Shown: in pieces, positions 34,259-45,339 of the stretch
How the letters are laid out: each line of letters opens with the position of its first letter
How positions within the stretch are numbered: position 1 is the first letter of the stretch
Source of the DNA: Agarophyton chilense
Taxonomy: Eukaryota > Rhodophyta > Florideophyceae > Gracilariales > Gracilariaceae
DNA: 64,000 bases
Reading direction: 5' to 3'
Assembly (NCBI GenBank): GCA_030374765.1
Contig: JARGXX010000068.1
Coordinates: 1,116,001-1,180,000 of the forward strand
Position numbers and translations under genes: made by a program
Notes under the pieces: generated by a model
Seen by the model: the letters and a program-made list of their open reading frames with translations, nothing else
Told to the model about the DNA's origin: nothing
Database searches by the model: none

Positions 34259-34669
34259 TATCTCTCTCCTTAGGATTCGGCCGTCACGGCGAAGTCCAGA
34301 TGCTTTCGAAACTGCTCCAGGGGACGCGTGCACTGCATTGCTCCCGGTACCATTGGGTGCGGTAGTACGTCGCGTCCTCACCACCTGCGGGGATGCAGGG
34401 ATGCGTGAGCCGACCATTGGCGTCGAAGGGCAATTAATTTGCCTAAGGATTGAAACTGTCACGCGCCGTGAGCGCTGGCCATAGATGCATCGCCGGCGTA
34501 TATCTCGCGTTGCGTTGCCGAGACGCTCCATTGGGTTCTTCTCTCGTCTCCGTTCTTCCCTTGGCGACCCTCCGCGCTTGGTCCACCGTGTTTCACGCCT
34601 GTCAGTCCGTTCGAGACAACTCCGTTACTTCGTCTTTTCCTCGTGGTACCTTTCCATTGGTTGCGCGCA

Positions 34670-36655
34670 ATGACGAAATCACCTTATAAGCCCGCCGGAT
34701 ACGCCACACTTCCTTCAGACTATGTCGCCTCCACCGGCTCTCCCATCTATTTCCCGGCGGGCCACCCTGGGACCAGCGGTACCATGACCACAAGCAACCC
34801 AGTGGGGAGCTCCTCGGGATACTAAGTGGCCTACGAGCGTCCGGGGGACCGCTATGGCCATACCATCGGAAGAAACACCCGGGAAGTGCGTCCTGCCGTC
34901 CTGCCGTCCTCAGTGGAATAATACCAAAGGTTTTTACACGTGTATCTCGACGCCCGAAGGTTTGCAAAGATACCCGACTTCCGGAGGGGCAGCAAGGACG
35001 CGCGCAGCGTCTCGTGGTATAACCGATGGTTGCATCGTCCTTTGGATCCGCACACGGCGACGCGATGTCGCACACTCGCCCAAGTGAACATGCCGTACGT
35101 CCGCTGCGAGGAAGAAGCGGACTACCAGTTTAGGGTGAACAAACTCCTTTCGGACCTATACACAGACTTCATCACACCTCATGTGCGCTTTCCTCCGGCT
35201 GGTCACAACCTCTTGGCGCTTATATGCTTTCGGCCACCGTACGACCACTTACTCTGGATGTCCAAGCGGGTCTATTGGAACGAGATACACGAGCCCGATG
35301 GTCGTCTGCGTCAATCCTTGGGGTTCCTTTTTTGTTGGCACCAAGTGGAGTTCCACGACATGAGCGCCGACAAAGGCATTCCGTTTTACCTTTCCCTGCC
35401 CCATCAGAATGAGAACCAATGGGCCGTGTATTGGCTTGCCTCGCCGCTCCTTCTGGTTCCCACGCCGTCCGTGGTGGCATACCACTCGTCCCAACTCATG
35501 GGCGCTGACCATGACCGAAGGTCCTGGCTGTCCTGGCAGGTGCTCTTCGTCGAGTTCTGCGTGATGTTCCTTATGGCCTTTCTGGATACCGCGAAATACG
35601 GAATCCGGAGTAATGTATGTTCGGGGGATTGGAGGGTGTAGTATGATGAGAACATACCCGGTCCTCGAGGTCACCTAATCCCACTCCCGGACATCATGAT
35701 TCGTTTTCTCATGAACCAGGGCATACAAAACATCGTCCGTGGGACTCAGCTCGACGTCGAGGAGACGGAGGCCCTTTTGGATAATGTCCTACAGGTGGAG
35801 AGGGCCAAGACGCCCGGGTGCTTTTGGTATGTTTGGGATACCGACTCATTCACGCCGATTCCGCTGCGTCTGCAGGGTCAGGACGACGCCCGTGCCTATC
35901 CCGCCAAGCCCTTGAAGAATCCACCATCGGACATTCCGAGGGGTCATGTGCCCGACTATTATCCGAAGGCCATTGGTTTCGATCCTCTTTGCTTTGAGCC
36001 TGATGTGGAAGCCGCGCCGTTAGTTACTGCTGGCATGTCCGACGGAGAATTCTTTGGTGAAGATCCCTTCGTCTTACCCGTGGAGGGCGTTCATCATCCG
36101 GTTGAGTCCGCCGTTGTATTAGCGACCGGTCCTCCTCCTTCAACTCCTCCGGGTGCTGCTCCTCAGGATGAGCACTCGTATGAACCACCAATCGCCCAAG
36201 TGCCTATTTCTCCTGGCGAGCTTACAGTCGAAACCGAAAGTCCTGTAGACGAGGCACTTGCTCAGACGTCCACAGGGGGCGTCGACATCGCTCCGTCCTC
36301 TCCGTTGATCCACTTTCCTGCTTCAGTCATGGCTGCCGCCGCGGAACTCCGTCATGTCTGCCGTACCGTTGGTATGACGTCCTCGATGGACATTGCGACA
36401 GTCCTAAGGGAAGCATGCACCTGGGCGCGTCGCTCCACTCGGTACGCCGTGGTTGTCCAACAGGGTCAGGACCTGAAGACTGCCATGGTCAATATCATGC
36501 AGCAGAATGCGCAGGCGATGTCCCAGAGGGTTACTGCCGACTTGGATGCCCGATATGGTCTCAATTTGAGTGACCGGGAGGTTTCCGATGGTGACAATAG
36601 CTCGTCAGGAGAATCCCAGCCGAAGAAGCGTGCTCGGCTCGCTGGGGACGGTTAG
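34670..36655 (+). pseudogene. E4 antisense ORF
   Basis: Plus-strand frames opposite gag-pol, the same place as in E1 and E2. The region around YWLASPLLLVPTPSVVAYHS and LFVEFCVMFLMAFLDTAKYG lines up by eye with the ELPP...YIGS...LLWDA blocks of E1/E2, but only distantly. It ends with a basic cluster, QPKKRARL, like a nuclear localisation signal (inference). The last 319 codons (35696-36655) are open. Member of a broken element. Confidence 0.7.
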
Positions 36656-36923
36656 GGTGGTCCAGTTGGGTCCTCGGGTTACCCTAATCCCGGTTTCGCT
36701 CATGTAGGTTCCAATGAGGACGACGGAGTTACTCCTGCGCCGCGCCAGTGAGTCCTGCTGGTGTTAGAAGCGCTTTGGCGAACCTTGAAATCATACCCAG
36801 GGCTGTTCAGCCTCTCTTAGTGGTCGAATAAAATAATTCTTGTGCTTTCCCAAGGTCGTTCTTGTATCTCCAATGTGCGTGCCCCGGGACTGCCTCCCAT
36901 CTTGAGAGCGTCCTGGGTCTTCC

Positions 36924-38913
36924 TCAGGTGTTTCCGAAGGACTGACTTTGTTCCCTGATGCGGGAGCTACGACGAACCGTCGTGCTCTGGCGAACCGTCG
37001 TGTCGGGAGGCGGTTTGAGAGGCGGTTTGGGAGGCGGTTTGGGATTATTCGGACCAATTGTTGCCCCCTCCTGATGGCCGCGCTCCGAATGGCGGATTCT
37101 GCGCCAATAGCGGGCGGTAAATTTAGCAGGAATGGTTTGAGGCTCTAGCCAAGTATCTTCCTCAGGTGTGTAGCCAAACCAACGGACGCGATAGCACGTA
37201 GTTCCATCTTCTCCCATACCGGCGGAGATGATGCTCTCAATCACATATTCTGGTTGGTGTTCATCCTCCGAAAGGAGAGTGTGGTCCAGAGGGGTGAATC
37301 CATCGGAATCGGTTGGGAGCGATGGAGCATAGTAGTTGGCATTGATCATCGTGTCTCTGGGGCTAGTCGAGTCCTCTGGAAGTGCCTTAGGGAGTGCGGA
37401 GAATTGAGTGTCGACCTGAGGTCGTGGTGCTGCCGTTGAGCCAGAGGGCTGGGACGTTCGTGGTCCGGAGGAACTAGGAGCTGGTGTCACGCGGTCAATA
37501 GACGCAGTGTCCTGTAGGCCGTCAGTGAGTAAAGTGATGGTGTGATAATTGGTCGTAAGGACTTTGTATGGTTCCGTAGAGCGGGGTACGAGCTTCTGCG
37601 TAGTGTCCTCGAAATCCTCACTGTCCTTTGGTGGCCGGTCCGGGTAAACCAGATCTCCTTTCCCAGAGGTCGGTGCGTTCCAAACGGCTTTGTAGAAATT
37701 GCACTTTTAGCGCCGTTGGGCTTTGGATAGTACAGTTCTGGCCGATTGGAGAATGCGGTCAATGCGTTGGCGCGAGTAGCGCTTTGCCTGGGTCGGAGTC
37801 ATTCCTTCGCTTATTTCATGGGGTATGATCGATTCCTGAAGGTCAACAGCTATCAACAGCGGCGCTCTCTTTAGCGTTAAGTCGAAAGGCGTTTTCCCTG
37901 TGGAAGCGTGCACCTGCGTGTTGTAGGCATAAACCAATGGCTCAACGTATTCGTCCCAGTCGAATTGGGGCTCCGAAACGTAGGGCGCCAATCGGTCCAG
38001 AAGGGTGCGGTTGAAGCGTTTGGCTTGGCCATTGGTTTGCGGGTCGTACGCCGTGGTGGTCACATGTTTGATACCTAAGGTAGCACAGACATGCGAGAAG
38101 AATTTGGATACAAACTGGATGCCGTTATCCGTAAGGAGGTAGACTGGCATGCCATATGGATATACCAAGTGAGACAAGAAGGCCGTGGCGACATCTGTGG
38201 CTGTTGTATTCTCTAGGGGTAGAGCTCGGGTAAGTTTGGTAAACCTATCGATTACTACCACGACAAACCGTTTCCCATGGGAGGACTTAGGCAAAGGCCC
38301 AAGTATATCCATTGCGACAAATTCCATCGGGCCTGCGGCGGGGGAGAGGATCAGTTTGGCCTGATCGTTTGGCGCGAGACCCTCGCATCTGTGCGCACGA
38401 TGCACAGTTCCGTGCGGTATGCCATAGGTCCTGCGCCATTAGTGGCCAGTAGAAGAACTTCCTTAAGGTCTGGTACATTCGTCGGCCTCCAGGATGACCA
38501 TCCAAGCGGGTGAAATGGGCGAGGTAAAGGAATCGCGCCCTTAGCGAAGTTGGCATTACCCGTTGGAGCGCGCCATCCAGCGGTGAGCGGCGACTTAGTA
38601 GTCCATCTCGGTCATAGTCGAACAGGTGTCCTGGGGTTCCTACCAATTGGGCTGTTTTCTTGCAGTACTCGTCTTGGACCTGCGCCTGTAGGAGTTCCGC
38701 AATAGCTATCGGGAGCAGTTCTTTTTCCTCCGAGGCTATCGCGTTAACCTGAGGTGGTGCCGAATTGGGAGGTACTGTTTCCCAGTTCAATAGGTATAAT
38801 TCGTTCTTCTTTACCTCAGGATCCTCCGATTGCACCTTACCCATAAGGTCATTGGTTTCCGTGTAGTCCTGAGGTCCATCATCTGTAAAGGGGGTGGGAA
38901 TTAGGTCGTCCAA
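36924..38913 (-). pseudogene. E4 integrase and chromodomain remains
   Basis: Integrase (HFTRLDGHPGGRRMYQTL, FVAMDILGPLPKSSHGKRFV, LLTDNGIQFVSKFFSHVCA) and a C-terminal chromodomain (YVIESIISAG, then YRVRWFGYTPEEDTWLEPQT near 37,150-37,250). The tail ends in a Pro/Lys repeat encoded by short ggcggttt(g/t)-type repeats near 37,005-37,045. Part of a fossil. Confidence 0.85.
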
Positions 38914-38964
38914 TGGGGGGTCATCAGTTCTGTCGGTGATGAATCGCGACAGGGCATCTGCTGC

Positions 38965-41154
38965 CTAGTGCTTGATGCCTGGCATATAGGTTATCTCGTA
39001 GTCATATTCTGACAGCTTGAGGCGCCACCTAGCGAGGCGCCTCGATGCATCGGTCATATTGAGTAGCCAGTGGAGTGAGTCATGGTCTGTCGCAATGGTA
39101 AATCTTGTTACCTTGAGGTACGGACGGATTGTCGCTACGGACCATACGATGGCTAGACATTCCTTCTCGGTCGTACTGTAGTTACGCTCCGCGCTGGTGA
39201 GCATTCTGCTCCAGTATCCAATAGGTTGGTAGTCCTTCGATGACTCCTGTTCCTGTAGCCGTGCACAACCCACTTGGACATCAGAGGCATCTGTGTCCAG
39301 GACGAAAGGCCTATTGGGCTTTGGTAAGGCCAATATGGGTGGGTTCAGCAATTTGTCCTTTGGGGTCTGAAATGCTTTGTACTGGTCGTCCGTAAGGGCT
39401 TCGAACTCTGAAGGTGTTCACTTCCTTAGCATCGCGTTTAAAGGGGCTGAGATCTTGGAAAACCCTTAGACGAACCGTCGGTAAACGTTGCACAAGCCCA
39501 CGAAGGATCGAAGTTCCGTGTGGGTCCTAGGAGGCTTAGCCTGGCGAATCGTATTGGTTGTCCGTGTGGCCACCTTTAGCTTTCCTGGGAGGACGACGTG
39601 ACCGAGATAGTCCTCTGAGGCCTGGAATAAAGCGCATTTGGGGAGTTTCAGTGATACTCCAGCGTCCTGTAGGATTCTTAGCACCTTCTTCACGTGGCGA
39701 AAGTGTTCTTTTACGGTCTGTGAGAAGATTATAACGTCATCCAAATAGACCAAGGCGAACTTTCATTTGACTTTGGACAGTATAATGTCCATTACCCGTT
39801 GGAACGTGGCTGGTGCATTCTTCAAACCACAGGGAATGCGAGTAAATCTAAACAGACCTTCATGGGAGGTAAAGGTTGTGAACGCTCTCCCGTCTTGGGC
39901 CAAAGGAATTTGCCAATATCCGGAGTTAGCGTCCAGTGTGGTAAATACGACAGCTTCTCCTAAGGAATCCAGACAGTCGTCCATGCGGGGTATCGGGTAT
40001 GATTCCCTCTCGATTTCTGCGTTCAGCTTCCTGTAGTCGACACAGAACCTGACGGAGCCATCTTTCTTCGCCACAAGGACAAGGGGGATTGCCCATTCGG
40101 ATTGGTTTGGAGGCGCCGGCTGTATGACTTGAGCTTTGCGCATCTTTTCCATCTGGTCGGAGACAATTTCCCTACCTCTAAGGCCTGTACGGTACAGGTG
40201 CTGGAACTGTGGTCTAGCACCATCCTGAAGGTCAGTGCGGTGTGTAGTGGCTCTGATTGTGCCCAATCCACCTGACCACATGGCCTGGTATTCCCTGAGG
40301 AGATCAAGTACCTGGGGCCTTTAGGATTCAAATTCTTCGCCGATGGCGACCGTCCTCTCCCAAGAGTCGAGGTCCTCGTGGGGAGTTGGCGTCGCAAGAT
40401 TATCCATTTGGGTCTTTATAATGGCCATGGGCGCGCGTAGAGATATACTGATCACTGTACCTTTAGGTAGCCGCATTGGTTTATCTCGGAAGTTGCTGAT
40501 TGTGACGAAGAAGGACCTGTTGAGGTGGATGTCCATTACTCCATTGGCCATCAAGGTAAGGTGCTTCAGAACCATTTTCGGGTGGTTCTGAATCGTTACG
40601 AGACCTGAGAACTGGGAATGGACCGATACAGCGATATGGGTCATCGGCGGTATCGTTATGGCCTTTTACAGGCGAACCTTATTGGACTTCGTGTTTTCGG
40701 AGACAACCGCCGGTTTGCGGTTAGCTCCTGGCCCTAGAGTTGAACCAGTTATGGAGGTGGAAGGTGCGCGGTAAAACGCGACTTTCCTAAGGCCTGGATA
40801 AATCTTAATGTAACGGTCGATAAAGGAGGTCCCCAGGATTGCTTCTGCGCCTAAATTAGGACATAGGAGGAATCACGTGCGGACTTTGAATTGTCCTGCC
40901 TGCAGGTAAAGTGGTACTATCCCTTTGATGTCCATTGGTCTACGTGATGCATCAGTAATCCTTGAGTTCTTCTTTGCCTGAACGAAATTCTGCCAACCCA
41001 GTGGGAGCAGCTTAGGATGGATCAAGTTAGGACAAGCGCCTGTGTCCAATACAGCTGTGGTCACTCGAGCGTTGTTTGAACGAAGTTCTACGGTTATTCG
41101 AACGTTATAGTTCTCTTTCCTGAGGATACACACGGGGTCGTCACTTTGTTCCAA
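38965..41154 (-). pseudogene. E4 protease, RT and RNase H remains
   Basis: Protease with AVLDTGACPNLIHPKLLPLG near 41,030; RT with CVDYRKLNAEIERESYPIPR, LDANSGYWQIPLAQDG and VYLDDVIIFSQ near 39,740; RNase H with DTDASDVQVGCARL and TDHDSLHWLL near 39,080-39,310. Part of a fossil; broken. Confidence 0.85.
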
Positions 41155-41282
41155 TTGTAATTCATCCTGAGTGGTCCATTATAGGTGGTTCGTATGGGAA
41201 GGTGAAGAGCTCTTTGGCTCATGACCGTCCAATTGGTTGAGGCATGGGCTTAAAGAGGGAGGATTTACCTCGAGTCGTCCCT

Positions 41283-43515
41283 CTAGGAGTTTTCCGATAG
41301 GGTTCCCGTTTCTTCCTGAGGATAGGGTTCTTCCATCCGGTCGTCCGTAGGATCTACAATGGCGTGGACCTGTGGGGCTTTGATCGGATTATCTGGAGGC
41401 GTGGCATAGCGTGAGCTTCCAGGGGTCCCTGTGGTTCGTTGCTGTGCCCTGTTATAGATTCCTTCGGGTCTCCGCACCCGGTCATTCTCTTCCCTTAGGG
41501 CTAGGAGGGTTTTACGTGCGCTCTGAGGCAGATACCTCGTACAGTAACAAGGTTGGGTCACTGACAGAGAGAGGAAGCAGGCCCTTGGGGAGCGAACAAA
41601 AACGTCCTTTGCGGGGCGGAAAGGGAGAATACTTAGGTGTGGGTGGTCCAGTGGTCCCTGTAGTTCCCTGGGAGGTGTATGATGGGGGCCCGGACGGAGG
41701 AGCACTGAAATTGACGGCGAGGACGTCTCCCAAATCGGCGTAATGAAGTGAAGCATCCATGTCCGACTCCGTGGAGCTAACCAAATGGGCTTGGTTGGGT
41801 TTACGCAATAGAGTTGCATGTCCTCTGGTTATATCATCGGTGCGCCTGGAGGTCCTGTAGGGTTGCCCAAAACCCTCGGCGTAGGTAACGAGCCTTTGGA
41901 AGGAGTATTGCGGGTTTTCCGTGTGTTAATTGCGCACATGTATCCGAATGGCAGGCAGTAATCCCGTGATGAAGTGACGTTTCAGCCGTCCTTCGGAGAA
42001 CATGTTTCCACATCGGTAAGCCCTCTTCCATAGGTCGTCTGCAAAAGCCGATTCAGTCATGTTGGAGCTCTGCCTAAAGGATATTACTTCCTGGTGGGCA
42101 TCCATAATAACGTCATACATAGCGTAAGTTTCCAAAATGTAATGAACAACTTGCGCGTATGACCTGAGGAGCTCATGGATTTGAGCGTCCACGAGGTCAG
42201 TTGTGCCAGATATCTTCGAAACCACTCGGTCACGCGCCTGTCCTGTAAGGGAGAATTGGAAAAGGTACAGAGCGGCGCCCTCGTGGACACCGTTCTGATC
42301 GCAGGCCGTACGGAACAAACTGAGAAACCTAATGATACCAAAGCGATCGGAACCCGAGAACTTGTTCATAATGGTTAGTTGCATCCGTTTGGCCCATTTG
42401 GCGACTCTGCGAGCGACCGAACCAGAATATTTCGCAGACCTGTCGGCCAGCCGGTAATTTCGGTAGTATATAACCTTAAGGAAAAGTTCGTTTGTGGTTT
42501 TCAGTGGTCTGAGGCCTCGAACGGCAGCCTCATCCAATTCCGAGTCGGTCGTTTCGGTTGAGGCCGATTCGGAATCACTCGTGTCCGAACGGTCGCTTCT
42601 ATTGCTTCTTCTGTTGTTCTTTCTCCTACGGTTGCTTCTTTTCTTCTTTACAGCGGAGTAGGGACCTAAAGGATCGATCTCTCTATCAGATCGGATGGAG
42701 CCCTGAGGTCGCTGTACCTCGTATAATCCGTCGGGTGGGGCCAGCGGTCTCTCTTCTAGACGCGGAGCTTCTCTTCTGCTCCCACATTGGCCCACCATGG
42801 GGTTTTCCTGATGGTATTCCCGGGGAGGGGCGGATAGTTCCGCCGCTCCTGGGAATTGGGTAGGGGGTTGCCATATGGAGACCGGATGGTTAATTTGTGG
42901 TGAGGTGGTCCTAGGGACCAAATTGGCTGCCTGGCGGGTGACGGCTCCTTGAACGGCCTGTAGGATGGAGTCTATGAATGAGTCAGACTCCAATACCTTA
43001 GGGACGATTCGCGCGATGAGGTAATCCGCATGGTCATCGATCGCCGTAGCGAATCGCAGGTCCATAATCGAATCCACGTGGCTTGAGCAGATCTCACGAA
43101 GACGGGGCCAGAGAAGGTCGGCAAGACCTGCGGGCAGGTTTTCTCGAACTCCTTCGGTCTGGGGGGTTTCTCCTTGAGGTGTTCCGGGCCTAGAGGTGAC
43201 CCTGGTGAGGCGTTCTCGTAAACGAACTGCCAACGTGGGTTCTCGGCGAGTCCTTTCAGGGTTATCCAGTGGGGTCAGTACTTCTTGCAGCTGGCTCCTT
43301 GTGCTCCTGCGGTTGCTAGCGGTATCAACCTGAGGGTCAGGAGACATCGCCGGCGTTGTAGTCGCACTTCGTCCTGCCGTAGGAGTCCTATGGTCGGGTC
43401 GGTTGGGTGTGTTTCCTGCATCTATAATGGCGGTTGCTTCTGTACTTCTGGTCCGTTGGGGAATTAAACCAAAGGTTAGAATCCGGATAATTCTTAGTTC
43501 CAGTGGTCCGTTCAA
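41283..43515 (-). pseudogene. E4 gag remains
   Basis: Gag-like frame from about 43,515, with an Arg/Ser-rich stretch (KKKRSNRRRKNNRRSNRSDR) before the capsid region (FLSLFRTACDQNGVHEGAAL, HFITGLLPAIRIHVRN). Homologous to the E5 gag. I do not see a clear zinc knuckle. Part of a fossil. Confidence 0.75.
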
Positions 43516-43528
43516 TTATTCCAAAGTT

Positions 43529-43546
43529 TTCTAAGTCAGGAGACCA
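43529..43546 (-). other. E4 primer-binding site
   Basis: Sense strand tggtctcctgacttagaa, one change from the E1/E3 site, three bases from the LTR. Confidence 0.75.
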
Positions 43547-43549
43547 AAA

Positions 43550-43993
43550 CGTAACGCTATGACGGGTTAAGTCAGCGTACGGGTCTCGACCGGTGGTAGC
43601 GCGGTAGAGCGGGTCCTAAGGTTCGAATCCTTGACGGCCGCACTACGAGAGTACTTGGTGCAATGGGCTGGCGTTTACTGCGTGGTCCTACAGGTTGGAG
43701 CTACGGAAATGATGGCTTGAACACCAAAGGGTGAAACTAATATACCAAAGGGGGTTATTTAGTATCCTATCGTTGCCTACCGTATTCTAAGTGAGAAGCG
43801 TCACTCGAGCCAAGTAAATAGTACTGGCGAGGCGCTGAGATCTCCCTGGAACTGTAGTGTTATTTTACAATAATTAAATTAAATTCATAATCTACATGAG
43901 TCCACCTGAGATCGACCCGTACACGTGTCACCTGCAAGATCCTTCAGGGCCCGACGGCTTACCGGTCTGAACCGGTATTATCGCTCCTTCACA
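43550..43993 (-). repeat. E4 5' LTR
   Basis: 444-bp LTR starting tgtgaaggag on the sense strand and related to the E5 LTRs. It contains the tRNA-like block listed next. Confidence 0.85.
43590..43642 (+). other. tRNA-like block in E4 LTR (antisense)
   Basis: The sequence ggtagcgcggtagagcggg resembles a tRNA D-arm/A box. It is followed by ctaaggttcgaatccttgac, a T-arm with a perfect pol III B box (ggttcgaatcc) and TTCGAAT loop. There is no room for an anticodon arm, so it is not a functional tRNA. It lies antisense to the element and is also present in both E5 LTRs. Confidence 0.6.
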
Positions 43994-44790
43994 TCTTTGA
44001 AAAAACTAATAGCTCAGAATGAAAAACAAATAACTCAGAATCCAGGGACTTGTAATGGTCCAAAGCTAGTCTAGAGTATGGAGAAAACAGTAGTCGAGGC
44101 CACCTAGAGCAAGGTTTTCAAGTGTACGAAAGAGTATGGTGGAGGTAGGCCAAACAGCATGCGTGGTAGTCGGGCAGCGTTCGTGGCGCAATGCGTCACA
44201 GCGCGAGTTTTGCGCCGATTAGATAAGTTTCGTATGAGGCTGGCTTTCATATTATTGATATTTGCCGCAAAGTACGGAAGCGTGATGGCTGGTTGTGATG
44301 GTTGCGGCTACTTTATTTGTTATTCGCATGACATCAATGTCTTCTACCAGTGTCGTATGATTTATTATTGTTGGGCGGTGATTGAGTTTAAGATGTAGTA
44401 GAAAGCTTTTCTGTTTTTATGGTATATATTGAATTTGAAATGCACGTTGAATCGAATGATTGAAAACCATCGAAGTCGATAAAGGGCATTCATTAGCTAT
44501 TCTTGGTACTGCACTCGGTAACGAGATATTATGAGAAGAGTAAATCATGAAAAGGTTGAAAATTAATATAAATCCAGTAGCCCTGTACAACTCTACCCTT
44601 CTACGGTGTGACCAACAAATAATTAGTTCGTTTTTTTTAGAATAATTATCTTGTGGCACAGCACAGTGTAGACATTACAGTACAGAAGCACGTTTGTCTC
44701 CTGGCACAAAAAAGGACGCTTGTCCCGGGGTGAAGAAAGCAGAGGCCAACTACCAACCACATGAACACCATCTTGGTGTTCGCTAAAAAT
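43994..44790. other. Unassigned DNA between E4 and E5
   Basis: About 800 bp, more A/T-rich than the elements, flanked by the 5' LTR of E4 and of E5. The longest frame (79 codons, 44159-44398) has no recognisable homology. Possibly the host sequence into which both elements inserted. Confidence 0.5.
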
Positions 44791-45236
44791 TGTGAAGGAG
44801 CAACGATAACAGTTGAGCCCTGTAAGCCGCCGGAGCTTGAAGTATCTTACAGACGCCACGTGCCGCGGTCGACCTCAGGTGGACATATTTAGATATTTAT
44901 TCTATCTTAATTAGTGTAATAGATTAGCCTTACAATTTCAGGGAGATCCCAAGGCCTGGCCATTGGTATTTACTTGGCTCGAGTGACGCTTCTCCGTTAG
45001 AGTAAGGTAGGCACCGTTAGGATACTAAATTACCCCCTTTGGTACATTAGTTTCACAAATTGGTCTTGAGGCCATCGTTTCCGTAGCTCCGACCTGTATA
45101 ACTACGCAGTAAACGCCAGCCCATTGCACCAAGTACTCTGGGAGTGCCGCCGTCAAGGATACGAATCTTAGGACCCGCTCTACCACGCTACCTCAGGATG
45201 AGACCAGTACGCTGACCCACCAGACATTGCGTTACA
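44791..45236 (+). repeat. E5 5' LTR
   Basis: 446-bp LTR, tgtgaaggag to gttaca. Confidence 0.9.
45147..45196 (-). other. tRNA-like block in E5 5' LTR
   Basis: Minus-strand counterpart of 43590-43642, with a decayed B box (gattcgtatcc) and a tagcg-tggtagagcggg A-box-like part. Confidence 0.45.
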
Positions 45237-45239
45237 ATG

Positions 45240-45257
45240 TGGTCTCGCGACTTAGAA
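45240..45257 (+). other. E5 primer-binding site
   Basis: tggtctcgcgacttagaa, three bases after the LTR, one change from the E1/E3 site. Confidence 0.75.
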
Positions 45258-45339
45258 TCCCTTGGGAATAAATAAACGGACCACTGGAACGAAAGATTAT
45301 CCGGATTCTAACCTTTGGTTTAATTTCCCAAAGGACGAG

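Larger units (their letters stand above)
34178..43993 (-). mobile_element. E4: older Ty3/gypsy chromodomain element
   Basis: Minus-orientation element of another gypsy family than E2, with parts in the same order: 5' LTR (43550-43993), primer site, gag, protease, RT-RNase H, integrase, chromodomain, antisense ORF and the first 81 bases of its 3' LTR (34178-34258), where E3 is inserted. Related to E5. Old by its divergence from E5; broken, with about six to ten breaks. Confidence 0.88.

Noticed and set aside
43590-43642. Functional tRNA gene
   Set aside because: D-arm-like and T-arm-like parts are present, but there is no space for an anticodon arm. Kept as a tRNA-like block in the LTR.
44159-44398. 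79-codon Cys-containing frame between E4 and E5
   Set aside because: Short, with no recognisable homologue, promoter or conserved context; left as unassigned DNA.
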